Of a stretch of DNA of 64,000 nt, positions 26,454-35,366 are shown piece after piece. Position numbers and translations under genes: made by a program. Numbering within the stretch: the stretch's first letter is position 1; every line of letters starts with the position of its first letter. Origin of the DNA: Blastomonas natatoria (GTDB lineage Bacteria; Pseudomonadota; Alphaproteobacteria; Sphingomonadales; Sphingomonadaceae); the NCBI RefSeq assembly GCF_003201955.1, contig NZ_QJJM01000002.1, forward strand, positions 248,001-312,000, in the 5' to 3' direction. The notes beneath the pieces were generated by a model. It had not been told where the DNA came from. It saw only the letters and a list, made by a program, of their open reading frames with translations, and ran no database searches.

Positions 26454-27689
26454 TTGGCATTCTGGTTCCGGATACCGTTATGGCAGCGCGTGATCGCAGC
26501 GCTCGCGCTGGGAATCGCGACAGGGCTGATCTGGGGCGAAGGGGCAGTGTCGATCAAATGGATCGGAGACCTGTTCATCCGGGCGATCAAGATGCTGGTC
26601 GTGCCCCTGATCTTCTTCTCGCTGGTCGCCGGCGTCGCCTCGATCGGCGATATCCGCAAGCTGGGTTCGGTGGGCGGACGCGCGATGCTGCTGTTCCTCG
26701 TGACAGGTCAGCTGGCCGCCATATTGGGGCTGACAATGGGCACGCTTGTGCAGCCGGGCCGCGGCGTTGATGCCAGCCTCGCAGGGTCCGCAGACACACC
26801 CCCGCCAGCCTCTGCCAGCGCCACCGAAACCATATTGAAGATGGTCCCCGAAAATGTCGTGGAAGCGATGGCGACGACCGACGTTCTGGCGCTGATCGTC
26901 TTCTCCCTGCTGCTGGGGATCGGCATCCTGATGGCCAGGGAAGAGGGAGCGCCGGTGGCACGCATCTTCGATTCGGGTGCCATCGTCATGCAGAAGGTCA
27001 CCATCGTCGTCATGGAGCTGACGCCTTTCGGTGTCTTTGCGCTGATGGCCTGGGTGGCAGGAACCTTCGGGTTCGAAGGGCTTGTACCGCTCGCGAAGCT
27101 GGTAGCGCTGAACTATATCGGCTGCGCTATCATCATTCTCGTATTCTACCCGGTGATGATCCGCTTCATCGCGAAGCTGCCGGTCATCGATTTCTTTCGC
27201 GGGATGGTCGATGCCATCGCCGTCAGCTATTCGACCGCCTCATCCAACGCCACCCTTCCGGTTACGCTGCGGTGCACCCAGCGCAACCTGGGCATATCGA
27301 CCAGCGTGTCGAGCTTCGTGGTGTCGCTGGGCGCGACCATAAACATGAATGGCACGGCCATGTATCTGTGTCTTGCCACATTGTTTGGAGCGCAGATTTT
27401 CGGCGTGGACCTGAGCTGGGGCGATTATGCGATGGTCGCCTTCACATCGACGCTGGGTGCGGTCGGCGCTGCGGGAATTCCCGGAGCAGGGCTCATCATG
27501 ATGGCGCTGGTGTTCGGATCGGTGGGCGTCCCGTTGGAAACGATCGCGCTGGTGGCCGGGGTCGATCGCATCATGGACATGATCCGAACGACCACCAACA
27601 TCACCGGCGATGCTGCGGTCGCGGTTACCGTCGCCGCGATGACCGGGGAACTCGATCGCGTCGAAATGATATCCGACGACGACGTCTGA
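26454..27689 (+). CDS. dicarboxylate/amino acid:cation symporter (DAACS family)
   Basis: A 411-residue DctA/GltP-type symporter with eight core helices and two re-entrant loops. Hallmarks are SSNATLPVT in hairpin 1, NMNGTAMY in TM7, GIPGAG in hairpin 2 and TTTNITGDAAV in TM8. Those residues bind the substrate carboxylates and the coupling cation, so acidic amino acids or C4-dicarboxylates are likely. The start is a TTG at 26454 with GGGGGAC upstream; no ATG fits better. It is the third transporter in a row and converges directly on the next gene. Confidence 0.93.
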   Translation: MAFWFRIPLWQRVIAALALGIATGLIWGEGAVSIKWIGDLFIRAIKMLVVPLIFFSLVAGVASIGDIRKLGSVGGRAMLLFLVTGQLAAILGLTMGTLVQPGRGVDASLAGSADTPPPASASATETILKMVPENVVEAMATTDVLALIVFSLLLGIGILMAREEGAPVARIFDSGAIVMQKVTIVVMELTPFGVFALMAWVAGTFGFEGLVPLAKLVALNYIGCAIIILVFYPVMIRFIAKLPVIDFFRGMVDAIAVSYSTASSNATLPVTLRCTQRNLGISTSVSSFVVSLGATINMNGTAMYLCLATLFGAQIFGVDLSWGDYAMVAFTSTLGAVGAAGIPGAGLIMMALVFGSVGVPLETIALVAGVDRIMDMIRTTTNITGDAAVAVTVAAMTGELDRVEMISDDDV

Positions 27690-28118
27690 TCAGCGCTTCT
27701 TCGGCTGCTTGACGAGCTTGACCGGCGTGAACATGCCTAGCCCGCAACTGGCCCCCCGCTGCAGACCACCACCGACATTCTGCACCACCGTGATGATGTC
27801 AACATTGCACAACTGAGTGAGCGAGGTGGAATAGGTAAAGGACCGGTCGAAGCCCAGATTGCCGCATTGCTGTGGCAGTTCGTTGCGATAGACCTTGCCG
27901 CCGGCCATCATGAAATCGATCGTGCGGTTGTCCCGGACCTGGCTGCCCCGGATCTGGGCAAGGTTGATGCAGCTGACTGGCTCGCCCACGACCTCTGCAG
28001 GGGGCACGCGCGATGCCTTGGGCCGATCCTCCGTGGCCAGCACCAGCGACTGGAACGCAAACAGCGCCGCCCCCGTCGCGAACAGACTGGCAGCAATCAG
28101 ACGACGCGAAACACGCAT
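27690..28118 (-). CDS. exported hypothetical protein (DUF6491-like)
   Basis: A 142-residue protein with a signal peptide (RRLIAASLFATGAALFAFQSLVLA). The mature part, with SCINLAQIRGSQVRDNRTIDFMM, PQQCGNLGFDRSF and LCNVDIITVV, resembles the DUF6491-type proteins common in sphingomonads. Four mature-part cysteines could form two disulfides. The ATG at 28118 is preceded by AAGGATTCGCC. Its stop directly abuts that of the convergent symporter gene. Function unknown. Confidence 0.75.
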   Translation of the reverse strand: MRVSRRLIAASLFATGAALFAFQSLVLATEDRPKASRVPPAEVVGEPVSCINLAQIRGSQVRDNRTIDFMMAGGKVYRNELPQQCGNLGFDRSFTYSTSLTQLCNVDIITVVQNVGGGLQRGASCGLGMFTPVKLVKQPKKR

Positions 28119-28193
28119 GGCGAATCCTTTCCGGCGCGGAACGGCACTCACCATGGCCTGATCACCCTTGCACGGTCATGAATGGGCCGCCGA

Positions 28194-29354
28194 TCAGCCG
28201 GCGATCATCTCCGCGAGCACGGCGACACAGTCATGTGCCAGCAGCTTGGAGCGTTCGGGGCTCCATGCCTGGTCCGGGCAGGGCAGATCATCATTGTCCT
28301 TGAACGGCATCTCCAGCGTCATCGACACGCAGCCGTGCGAGGGGCCGAAGCGTTCTGCAAGCTGGTTGGTCGACATCGACAGATTGGCCCTGCCCGCAGC
28401 CGCCTTGGGATAGCCCTTTGCGGTCTGGAAATCGGGAGTCCGGGCGGCCAGCAGATCGCGATAGCGGTTGTAGCGCACACCCTGCTCGTCGCTCCACGAC
28501 GGGATGCCCTCGAACCCGGCGATAAAGACATGCGGGATGGCTTCGTCACCATGCACGTCCATCGCCCAGTGCACCCCGGTGGCATCCATGGCATTGCGCA
28601 CGCACAGCACTTCGGGGCTGCGCTCGGGCGTCGGATCGTGCCATTCGCGGTTGAGGTTCACGCCTGCAGCATTGGTGCGCAGATGTCCGCGCAGCGATCC
28701 GTCGGGGTTCATGTTCGGCACGATATGCAGCGTGCACTTGCTGCGCAACAGGCGGGCATGGGGATCGGCAGGATCGGTGAGCTTTTCCAGCGCGCCTTCC
28801 ATCCACCATTCGGCCATGGATTCGCCCGGATGCTGGCGCGCATAGAACCAGACCTGCACCGGCCCCTCGCCCATGGTCAGGCAATCGATCGGCTGACCGT
28901 CGAGGCTGAGCCCCAGTTCCTGATGCCGGACGCCCGGGCGGCTCGCCATTTCGGCGACCAGATCATGGTGACGTTCCATCGAATAGGGCGCAAAATACGC
29001 GAACCAGGCCACGCCCGCACCCATTTGATGGCGGATCGTCAGCGCACCAGCGGCAGCGTCATAGCTGGTGTCCGCGCGGCCCCAGAAGTCGCGATCCTCG
29101 CTTACGCACGCTCGATAACCGGGCCAGCCTTCAGGATAGGCCGAGTCCCTGAGGCCAGTAATGACCAGTTCCAGATCAGTCCCCGGCTGCGCGGCGACGC
29201 GGAAGTGAAACCATTGAAAAAAGTCCGAATCCTTGTCCTTGCGGATCGAAAGTTCGGCGCGCCAGCCGCCGTCGGGCGATGGGCCCATATGGTGAGTGAC
29301 GATGTTTCCGGAATCGAAAGCGGCGGTGATGCTGGGGGTGTATGCCTGAGTCAT
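28194..29354 (-). CDS. M14-family metallocarboxypeptidase (cytosolic carboxypeptidase-like)
   Basis: A 386-residue zinc carboxypeptidase with an N-terminal beta-sandwich domain (about 1-130), as in the cytosolic carboxypeptidase branch of M14. The zinc ligands are H175 and E178 in HPGES and H268 in [23 protein letters not shown] and NLNREW form the substrate site. There is no signal peptide. The start ATG at 29354 overlaps the stop of the DUF4136 lipoprotein gene by four bases. Eukaryotic relatives deglutamylate tubulin; the bacterial substrate is unknown. Confidence 0.93.
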   Translation of the reverse strand: MTQAYTPSITAAFDSGNIVTHHMGPSPDGGWRAELSIRKDKDSDFFQWFHFRVAAQPGTDLELVITGLRDSAYPEGWPGYRACVSEDRDFWGRADTSYDAAAGALTIRHQMGAGVAWFAYFAPYSMERHHDLVAEMASRPGVRHQELGLSLDGQPIDCLTMGEGPVQVWFYARQHPGESMAEWWMEGALEKLTDPADPHARLLRSKCTLHIVPNMNPDGSLRGHLRTNAAGVNLNREWHDPTPERSPEVLCVRNAMDATGVHWAMDVHGDEAIPHVFIAGFEGIPSWSDEQGVRYNRYRDLLAARTPDFQTAKGYPKAAAGRANLSMSTNQLAERFGPSHGCVSMTLEMPFKDNDDLPCPDQAWSPERSKLLAHDCVAVLAEMIAG

Positions 29355-29977
29355 TTCACGCTGATAGTCTCTCCAGACTCGCCGGGAAACCCAGTAAACA
29401 GACCCTGGGCCAGTTTCGCTGCATTGAGCTGGGTTTCGGCCATGGGCGAGCCCTCCTTCGCCTCGACGCTCGCCCGGCCTTCCCATAGGATGGTGCCATC
29501 ACCGGCGCGGATATTGGCAAGCATTTCCGTCGCGACCTGACCCTTGGGCCGGCCGCCCAGGTTGATGCCGATACCCAGGCCCACTCCCGATCCGAACCCA
29601 CCCGTTCCGCCGCCAACGCCGACACTGACAGGATTGCGGTTCTGATCAGCAGCAGCGAGTACCGATCGCTCGACACGCACGGTCGCCGTCTGCACATCGG
29701 GAGCCTGGCGCGCGCCTACCGGCAGGACCTGATAGCCGATCCTTTCCAGCTCGCGCTCCACCGCGACCGCATAGCTGCGATATTCCAGGCTGGCATTGTC
29801 CATGCCCTCGCCTGCCACGACCCGAATCGGACCTCGCCCAAGTTCTCCTGCACGATCGGGCGAGACAAAGCGCACCGCCTCGACCGGGCCTGCCGGAGAA
29901 ACACATCCGCCCGCCAGCAGCGCCAGTGCTGCAACCGCCGTCCAGGCCGATCGCCGTATCGTGCCAGAAAAGCCCAT
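29351..29977 (-). CDS. DUF4136 family lipoprotein
   Basis: A 208-residue predicted lipoprotein. The signal peptide ends in a LAGGC lipobox with the acylated cysteine at about residue 25. The mature region ([32 protein letters not shown], then [20 protein letters not shown]) is of the DUF4136 type, an envelope family without assigned activity. It is the upstream gene of a coupled pair with the M14 carboxypeptidase. The gap to rpmJ (29978-30225) shows no other gene. Confidence 0.85.
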   Translation of the reverse strand: MGFSGTIRRSAWTAVAALALLAGGCVSPAGPVEAVRFVSPDRAGELGRGPIRVVAGEGMDNASLEYRSYAVAVERELERIGYQVLPVGARQAPDVQTATVRVERSVLAAADQNRNPVSVGVGGGTGGFGSGVGLGIGINLGGRPKGQVATEMLANIRAGDGTILWEGRASVEAKEGSPMAETQLNAAKLAQGLFTGFPGESGETISVK

Positions 29978-30096
29978 GATGTCCGCGCCCTTTCTTGTAA
30001 CAGGCCTTGCGAGCCCTTGGTCTGACTGCCTAACGCTTTAGGCGATGAATGGCCAATGAAGCGCAGAAAAATTGGTGCGCCAGACGGCGCCTGCGC

Positions 30097-30125
30097 TTGA
30101 CTTTGTCTGCCTTGCCACGTATCCG
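30097..30125 (+). promoter_or_regulatory. candidate promoter of rpmJ
   Basis: TTGACT (30097-30102) is followed after 17 bases by TATCCG (30120-30125), about 100 bases upstream of the rpmJ ATG. The -35 is strong and the -10 only partly matches. It is the best candidate in the 248-base gap. Confidence 0.4.
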
Positions 30126-30225
30126 CGCCGCTTTCCGGCATGGTTGCTTCGGCCAGGCCAACGCGCATCGGCGTGTTGCCACCGACACCCTGCCCCCCAA
30201 ATGCTTTCAACCAAGGGCTCACGTC

Positions 30226-30351
30226 ATGAAGATTCGCAATTCGCTGAAGTCGCTGAAGGACCGCCACCGCGACAATCGCGTGATCCGTCGTCGCGGCCGC
30301 ACCTATGTGATCAACAAGACCAACCGTCGCTTCAAGGCTCGTCAGGGCTGA
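30226..30351 (+). CDS. rpmJ: 50S ribosomal protein L36, zinc-independent type
   Basis: A 41-residue protein starting [18 protein letters not shown] and ending [11 protein letters not shown]. It contains no cysteine, so it belongs to the zinc-free (C-minus, YkgO-like) L36 form, which in many alphaproteobacteria is the only L36. L36 is a small late-assembling 50S protein that binds 23S rRNA. A longer in-frame start at 30049 is not credible for this family. The gene is monocistronic, with its own terminator. Confidence 0.95.
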   Translation: MKIRNSLKSLKDRHRDNRVIRRRGRTYVINKTNRRFKARQG

Positions 30352-30402
30352 TCGACCTGGCGCGTCTTCGACAGGCGCGTCAGACATGGTTTGGAAGGCT
30401 TC

Positions 30403-30431
30403 AAAGGCTCCGGCATGCTCCGGGGCCTTTT
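30403..30431 (+). terminator. intrinsic terminator of rpmJ
   Basis: AAAGGCTCCGG (30403-30413) pairs with CCGGGGCCTTT (30420-30430) to form an 11 bp stem with one G-U pair and a six-base loop, ending in TTTT. It lies 52 bases after the rpmJ stop. Confidence 0.8.
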
Positions 30432-30454
30432 GCTTGCGCGCTTGAGAGGTCCCG

Positions 30455-31078
30455 ATGCCACCGGTTGACGCGATCATCTTCGATGTCGGCAATGTCCTGT
30501 ATCAGTGGGACATCCGCCACCTTTATGCCAAGCTGATCGAAGATCCTGCCGAACTGGATCATTTTGTCGGCAACATCGTCACCGCCGAATGGCATTTCCA
30601 GCATGACGCCGGCCGCCCGCTCGCGGAGATGGTTGCCGAACTGACGGCGGAATATCCCGACCATGCCGATCTGATCGGCCATTATGTTCCGCGCTGGCTG
30701 GAGACCATTCCCGGCCCGGTGCCCGGCATGATCGATCTGGCAGAAAAGCTCGCACTGCTCGGCTATCCGCTTTACGGAATCACGAATTTCGGGGTCGAGT
30801 TCTGGGAGATATTCCGCCCCACTGCACCCATTTTCGATCTGTTTCGCGATGTAGTGGTGTCTGGCGCGGAAAAGATGGTGAAGCCCGATCCTGCGATCTA
30901 TCATCTCGCGATCAAGCGCTTCGGCATCGACCCTGAGCGCGCGCTGTTCATCGACGACCGCCAGGACAATATCGAAAGCGCCATCGCATGCGGGCTGCAG
31001 GGCCATGTCTTCCGCAATTGCACAACACTCGAGGCAGAGTTGGTCGCACGCGGCGTTCTGGAGAATGTGAATACTTAA
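30455..31078 (+). CDS. HAD-superfamily hydrolase, subfamily IA
   Basis: A 207-residue HAD-IA enzyme, YihX-like. Motif I is FDVGNVLYQWD (the nucleophile Asp is intact), motif II is the threonine of GITNFG, motif III is the lysine of KPDPAIY, and motif IV is FIDDRQDNIE. It is expected to be a phosphatase for small sugar phosphates or nucleotides. The ATG at 30455 has GAGAGGT upstream. It starts 24 bases after the rpmJ terminator. Confidence 0.92.
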   Translation: MPPVDAIIFDVGNVLYQWDIRHLYAKLIEDPAELDHFVGNIVTAEWHFQHDAGRPLAEMVAELTAEYPDHADLIGHYVPRWLETIPGPVPGMIDLAEKLALLGYPLYGITNFGVEFWEIFRPTAPIFDLFRDVVVSGAEKMVKPDPAIYHLAIKRFGIDPERALFIDDRQDNIESAIACGLQGHVFRNCTTLEAELVARGVLENVNT

Positions 31079-31106
31079 TGGTCACCGATTATGCTACGGC
31101 ATCGCC

Positions 31107-31364
31107 ATGCATATGTCGATCCGCGAAGCCAAGGCCCGTTTCTCCGAAGCCATAGCCGCTGCCATGCGGGGCGAGCGGGTGGTCATCACGCGCCATGGCC
31201 GCGCCGTCGTCGAACTGACAGCTGCGACGGGCAAACAACCGCTGAATTTTGCCGCCGCGGATGCCTATCTGGCCGAAATTGGCTGGGATAATCAGGCCAT
31301 GAAGCTGCCGGACCATTTCACCGCCCCGGCCTTTAGCCGGGAAGTACTGGGGCTCGACGATTGA
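31107..31364 (+). CDS. Phd/YefM-type antitoxin
   Basis: An 85-residue antitoxin of the Phd/YefM family. The N-terminal DNA-binding fold is MSIREAKARFSEAI then ERVVITRHGRAVVELTA, and the tail that should wrap the toxin is KLPDHFTAPAFSREVLGLDD. The ATG at 31107 or 31113 could be used. Its stop overlaps the following PIN-domain frame by four bases (TTGA), the usual layout for these pairs. The antitoxin itself looks intact although its toxin partner is broken. Confidence 0.9.
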   Translation: MHMSIREAKARFSEAIAAAMRGERVVITRHGRAVVELTAATGKQPLNFAAADAYLAEIGWDNQAMKLPDHFTAPAFSREVLGLDD

Positions 31365-31759
31365 GGCTGCTGCCCGATACGCATATCGCCTAGTGGCTGG
31401 CGGTCGAGCGCACCGCCCTGACTGGCCATGAACTCGCGACGCTGACGGCTTCTGACAATGAGATTCTGGTCTCGACGGTCACAATCTGGGAGCTGCGTCT
31501 CAAATGGAACAGCTTTCATGTGTCCGGAGCGCGCAAGGGGCCGGGTGACCCGACACCGCTTTTGGGCTCGCTCAGGCGCATGGGCCTCGACATTCTTCCG
31601 CTCAATGCCGAAACCGCGGCCGCCCCTCTCCACATCCCCATCGCGCACAAGGACCCGTTTGACGAACTGCTGCTCGTCCAGGCGCAACAGAGCGGCGCGC
31701 GGTTGCTGACGCGCGACCGCGCGATGCTCGAACACCCGCTGACCTATCAGCCCTTGTAG
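31361..31759 (+). pseudogene. VapC-type PIN-domain toxin interrupted by a nonsense codon
   Basis: Reading from TTG at 31361 gives LRLLPDTHIA, then TAG at 31391-31393, then WLAVERTALTGHEL and a complete PIN domain through HPLTYQPL. The first catalytic aspartate is in LLPDTHIA. Later acidic residues occur in VSTVTIWELRLK, KDPFDELLLVQA and LLTRDRAML. In intact relatives the residue after HIA is usually leucine, so a one-base change (for example TTG to TAG) explains the stop. A product restarted downstream would lack the first aspartate. The 3' end overlaps the convergent pyk gene. Confidence 0.88.
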
Positions 31760-33204
31760 CCCTTGAGCTCCTCGCCGGTCAGCGTCACGATGTGCAGCAC
31801 GTTGGTCGATCCGGGCGTACCGAACGGCACACCGGCGAGCGCAATGATCCGCCCGCCTGCCTCGCCAAAGCCATGGCGCAGCGCCATGCGCTTGCCCTTG
31901 CCGATCATCTCCTCGAAGCTGCCGATATCGCGGGTGACGACCGGATAGGCGCCCCAGAGCAGGCCGACGCGGCGGGCCGTCTCGCGCGAGGGGGTAAGCA
32001 CCATCACCGGCACTGCTGGGCGCTCGCGCGAAACACGCCGCGCCGTCGATCCTGAAAGAGTGAAGCATACGATCGCGCTCACCCGGACGGTATTGGCGAT
32101 CTCGCTGCAGGCAGCCGACAGCGCATCGGCGGTGGTCGCATCGGGCAGCGTCTCGATGAAGTGCACCCGCGCCGCATAGCCGGGGTCGCTTTCCACTTGG
32201 GTCGCGATCCGGTCCATCATGCCGACGGCCAGTTCTGGCCAGTCGCCCGCCGCCGTCTCGGCCGAGAGCATCACCGCGTCCGCCCCGTCATAGACCGCGT
32301 TGGCGACGTCAGATACCTCCGCACGGGTCGGCGAAGGGCTGGTAATCATGGATTCGAGCATCTGGGTCGCGACGACCACCGGCTTGCCCGAACGACGAGC
32401 CGTCTCGACGATGCGCTTCTGCATCACCGGCACCTCCTCGGGTGCCATCTCCACGCCCAGATCGCCGCGGGCCACCATCACCGCGTCGGACAGCTCGATG
32501 ATCGCTTCGAGCGAAGCCAGGGCAGCGGGCTTCTCGATCTTGGCGATCAGCGCCGCACGCCCGCCGATCAGGCTGCGCGCCTCGGCAACGTCATCGGGCC
32601 GCTGCACGAAGCTCAGGGCAATCCAGTCTGCCCCCATGTCGAGCGCAAAGGCAAGATCGCGTCGGTCCTTCTCGGTCAGCGCCGCCATCGGCACCAGGCT
32701 GTCAGGGACGTTCAGACCCTTGCGATCCGAGATGAAACCGCCAACCTCGACCGAACACAGGATTTCGGTTTCGCCCGGGCGAAGTACGCGCAGCACCATC
32801 TTGCCATCGTCGATCAGCAGCCGCTGGCCCTTGTCGAGTGCGGCGAAAATCTCCTTGTGCGGCAGATAGGCACGCTGGTCGTTGCCGGCTTCCGGGTTCG
32901 AATCGAGCGTGAAATGCTGGCCGTGCTTCAGGAATGCCTTTCCGCCCTCGAACGTGCCGACGCGCAGCTTGGGGCCCTGCAGATCGCACAGGATGGTGAT
33001 CGGGCGCTGCAGCCTGGTTTCGATCTGCCGGATCGCGTTGATCGTCGCGGCATGCGTTGCATGCTCGCCATGGCTCATGTTGACGCGGAACGCATCGGCC
33101 CCGGCGCGGAACAGCTTCTCGATCATCTCGGGGCTATTGCTGGCGGGGCCCAAGGTCGCCAGAATCTTGACCTTGCGACTGCGCTTGGCGATAGTCTTGC
33201 TCAT
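31747..33204 (-). CDS. pyk: pyruvate kinase
   Basis: Pyruvate kinase makes pyruvate and ATP from phosphoenolpyruvate and ADP, the last step of glycolysis. It is also required after the Entner-Doudoroff pathway used by sphingomonads. The 485-residue product begins with the KVKILATLGPASN motif, carries the MVARGDLGVEMA active-site region and ends in the C-terminal allosteric domain. The ATG at 33204 gives a normal length. It diverges from the DUF1244 gene and overlaps the VapC pseudogene by 13 bases at its 3' end. Confidence 0.97.
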   Translation of the reverse strand: MSKTIAKRSRKVKILATLGPASNSPEMIEKLFRAGADAFRVNMSHGEHATHAATINAIRQIETRLQRPITILCDLQGPKLRVGTFEGGKAFLKHGQHFTLDSNPEAGNDQRAYLPHKEIFAALDKGQRLLIDDGKMVLRVLRPGETEILCSVEVGGFISDRKGLNVPDSLVPMAALTEKDRRDLAFALDMGADWIALSFVQRPDDVAEARSLIGGRAALIAKIEKPAALASLEAIIELSDAVMVARGDLGVEMAPEEVPVMQKRIVETARRSGKPVVVATQMLESMITSPSPTRAEVSDVANAVYDGADAVMLSAETAAGDWPELAVGMMDRIATQVESDPGYAARVHFIETLPDATTADALSAACSEIANTVRVSAIVCFTLSGSTARRVSRERPAVPVMVLTPSRETARRVGLLWGAYPVVTRDIGSFEEMIGKGKRMALRHGFGEAGGRIIALAGVPFGTPGSTNVLHIVTLTGEELKGYKG

Positions 33205-33317
33205 CTTTGTCCTTTGAACTGGTGATGGCCGCTAAGGCCAGCAAGGCGTAGCGGCAGCGTCGCCTCACGCTTAGGCCAGTTCCTCGCCAATCGCAAAACC
33301 CATATGGAAAAAATGCC

Positions 33318-33641
33318 ATGACCCAAGCCGTTCCTGCCCCGCCGTCGCAAGTCGACATTCCTGATGACGTCGCCGCTGCCGCGTTCCGTCGGCTGGTCGC
33401 GCATCTGCGCCACCGCCATGATGCAGAGAATATCGACCTGATGGGGCTCGCCGGGTTCTGCCGCAACTGCCTGGCCGATTGGGTGATGGAAGCCGGCGGC
33501 GCGTCCGACCGCGATGCCGCGCGCCAGCTCATCTACGGCATGGACTTTGCCACCTGGAAATCGCGCTATCAGGGCGAGGCGAGCGAAGAGCAGCTCACCC
33601 GGATGAAGGAAAGCGTGGCGAAGAATGCTCACCCCCATTAA
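33318..33641 (+). CDS. DUF1244 protein
   Basis: A 107-residue protein of the DUF1244 family, a small helical protein (AFRRLVAHLRHRHDAENIDLM then GFCRNCLADWVMEA and YGMDFATWKSRYQ) common in proteobacteria. Two cysteines in the CRNC motif are the conserved feature. Function unknown. The ATG at 33318 follows GGAAAAAATGCC. A GC-rich hairpin overlaps its stop codon region (CCCCC, then GGGGG at 33632-33646). Confidence 0.88.
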   Translation: MTQAVPAPPSQVDIPDDVAAAAFRRLVAHLRHRHDAENIDLMGLAGFCRNCLADWVMEAGGASDRDAARQLIYGMDFATWKSRYQGEASEEQLTRMKESVAKNAHPH

Positions 33642-33713
33642 GGGGGCGCTCCGAATGATTCCGCGCCGGGGATTCGCCCGGTGCTCCCACCCCCTTGTTG
33701 AAAGACCTTAGCG

Positions 33714-33956
33714 ATGAGCGAAACCATTTCCGCCGACGACCAGCTGCGCCTTTTCATCGAACGCATCGAGCGTCTGGAAGAGGAACGCAAGGGCGTCGCT
33801 GATGACATCCGCGATACCTATAACGAAGCCAAGTCGCAGGGCTATGACGCCAAGATCATGCGCCAGATCGTCCGCCTGCGGAAGATGGAGCCGCACGATC
33901 GCCAGGAAATGGAAGCCATCCTGGACACCTACAAGGCGGCCCTCGGCCTCGGCTGA
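33714..33956 (+). CDS. gapR: GapR-family nucleoid-associated protein (DUF2312)
   Basis: An 80-residue protein almost entirely coiled-coil ([20 protein letters not shown], then [23 protein letters not shown]). It matches the DUF2312/GapR family, which in Caulobacter binds AT-rich, overtwisted DNA ahead of replication forks. Lysines and arginines in [11 protein letters not shown] are the likely DNA contacts. It follows DUF1244 by 72 bases and precedes the acetyltransferase gene by seven. The symbol is applied by family assignment. Confidence 0.92.
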   Translation: MSETISADDQLRLFIERIERLEEERKGVADDIRDTYNEAKSQGYDAKIMRQIVRLRKMEPHDRQEMEAILDTYKAALGLG

Positions 33957-33963
33957 TTGCGCG

Positions 33964-34458
33964 ATGGCGGCGTTCGACATCCGCGACGGCCACCCCGACG
34001 ACGGAGCCGAACTCGCCGCCATCTACGCCCCCCATGTCGAAAACAGCTGGGTGAGCTTCGAGACCGAAGCGCCCGATGCGGGGGAAATGGCGCGGCGGAT
34101 CGCCGAATACGGCCGGTCGCACGCCTGGCTGGTCGCCGAGCGAGACGGCGTGATACTCGGCTATGCCTATGCCAGCCCTCACCGCGTCCGCGCCGCTTAT
34201 GCAACATCTGCCGACATCGCCATCTATATTGCCGATCATGCGAGGGGCCAGGGCGTGGGCCGCGCGCTCTATACCGCCCTGTTCGACAGGCTGAGGACGA
34301 AATCGATCCACGCCGTGTTCGCCGGGATCGCGCTGCCCAACCCGGCAAGCATAGCGCTGCACGAGGCCATGGGCATGGCGCCGGTCGGCATCTATCGCGA
34401 AGTCGGCTGGAAGCTGGGCGCCTGGCGCGATGTCGGCTGGTGGCAGCGGTTGCTTTGA
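33964..34458 (+). CDS. GNAT acetyltransferase, phosphinothricin acetyltransferase-like
   Basis: A 164-residue GNAT enzyme of the Pat/YwnH group. It has IYAPHVENSWVSFETEAPD near the N-terminus, the acetyl-CoA loop RGQGVGRALY, and the C-terminal LPNPASIALHEAMGMAPVGIYREVG. Relatives N-acetylate phosphinothricin, methionine derivatives or related amino acids; the natural substrate here is not known. The ATG at 33964 is seven bases after the GapR stop, so cotranscription is likely. Confidence 0.88.
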   Translation: MAAFDIRDGHPDDGAELAAIYAPHVENSWVSFETEAPDAGEMARRIAEYGRSHAWLVAERDGVILGYAYASPHRVRAAYATSADIAIYIADHARGQGVGRALYTALFDRLRTKSIHAVFAGIALPNPASIALHEAMGMAPVGIYREVGWKLGAWRDVGWWQRLL

Positions 34459-34526
34459 TCGCCCCCGCTGGTGTAAAGGCCCGCTCCAGCACGTACATCC
34501 ACCCATAAAGCAGGCAGAAATCCGCC

Positions 34527-35270
34527 ATGGCAGGCCATAGTAAATTCAAGAACATCATGCATCGCAAGGGCGCGCAGGACAAGAAGCGCTCGGCCATGTT
34601 TTCCAAGCTCAGCCGCGAAATCACCGTCGCGGCCAAGATGGGCCTGCCCGATCCGGACATGAACCCGCGCCTGCGCCTTGCGGTCAACGCCGCCAAGGCT
34701 CAGTCCATGCCCAAGGACAATATCCAGCGCGCTATCGACAAGGCAGCCGCCGCCGGCGGCGAGGATTACGAGGAAATCCGCTATGAGGGCTATGGCCCTG
34801 GCGGCATCGCGCTGATCGTCGAGGCGCTGACCGACAACCGCAACCGCACCGCGACCAACGTCCGCACCGCGTTCAGCAAGAATGGCGGAAACCTCGGCGC
34901 ATCGGGCGCGGTGAGCCACGGCTTCGACCGCATGGGTCTGATCACCTATCCGGCGAGCGCCGGCGACGAGGAAAAGGTGCTCGAAGCCGCGATGGAAGCA
35001 GGCGCCGAAGATATCGAGTCGACCGAGGACGGGCACGATATCTGGACCAGTATGGAAGACCTGCACGCGGTCGCAGGAGCCCTGGAAAAGACGCTGGGTG
35101 AAGCCGAGAGCGTCAAGCTCGCCTGGCGCCCGCAGGTCAAGGTCGACGTCGCCGAAGCCGACGCGCAATCGCTGTTCAAGCTGATCGACGCCCTCGACGA
35201 TGACGACGACGTGCAGACCGTCTGGGGCAATTACGAGGTGTCGGACGCGGTGATGGAGAAGCTGGGTTAA
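34527..35270 (+). CDS. yebC: YebC/PmpR-family regulatory or translation factor
   Basis: A 247-residue member of the YebC family, starting [18 protein letters not shown] and containing the typical [21 protein letters not shown] and [12 protein letters not shown] motifs. Members act as DNA-binding regulators or, as shown more recently for some, ease translation of proline stretches. It begins 68 bases after the acetyltransferase gene and precedes ruvC, a widely conserved neighbourhood. Confidence 0.96.
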   Translation: MAGHSKFKNIMHRKGAQDKKRSAMFSKLSREITVAAKMGLPDPDMNPRLRLAVNAAKAQSMPKDNIQRAIDKAAAAGGEDYEEIRYEGYGPGGIALIVEALTDNRNRTATNVRTAFSKNGGNLGASGAVSHGFDRMGLITYPASAGDEEKVLEAAMEAGAEDIESTEDGHDIWTSMEDLHAVAGALEKTLGEAESVKLAWRPQVKVDVAEADAQSLFKLIDALDDDDDVQTVWGNYEVSDAVMEKLG

Positions 35271-35284
35271 CGCCTTCTCCCCCG

Positions 35285-35350
35285 CCGTTTGTCCCGAGCG
35301 CAGTCGAGGGACGTTGTGCGACGTCCCTCGACTGCGCTCGGGACAAACGG
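35285..35350. repeat. perfect 30-bp inverted repeat between yebC and ruvC
   Basis: Arms at 35285-35314 and 35321-35350 are exact 30-base complements around the six-base loop TGTGCG. The core shares TTGTCCCGAGCG and TCGAGGGAC with the element at 11446-11517. It ends 16 bases before the ruvC start and would form an extremely stable hairpin in the yebC-ruvC transcript. Confidence 0.9.
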
Positions 35351-35366
35351 GACTTTCGCCAGCATC

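Noticed and set aside
24598-27689. Interpretation of the SLC13 and DAACS genes as one defined substrate pathway
   Set aside because: Both families have broad substrate ranges and nothing in the sequence fixes the ligand, so no pathway is assigned.
33632-33696. Possible terminator after DUF1244 (CCCCC/GGGGG and AAGGGGG/CCCCCTT pairings)
   Set aside because: Two competing short pairings with no U-run and a closely following gene; not strong enough to call as a terminator.
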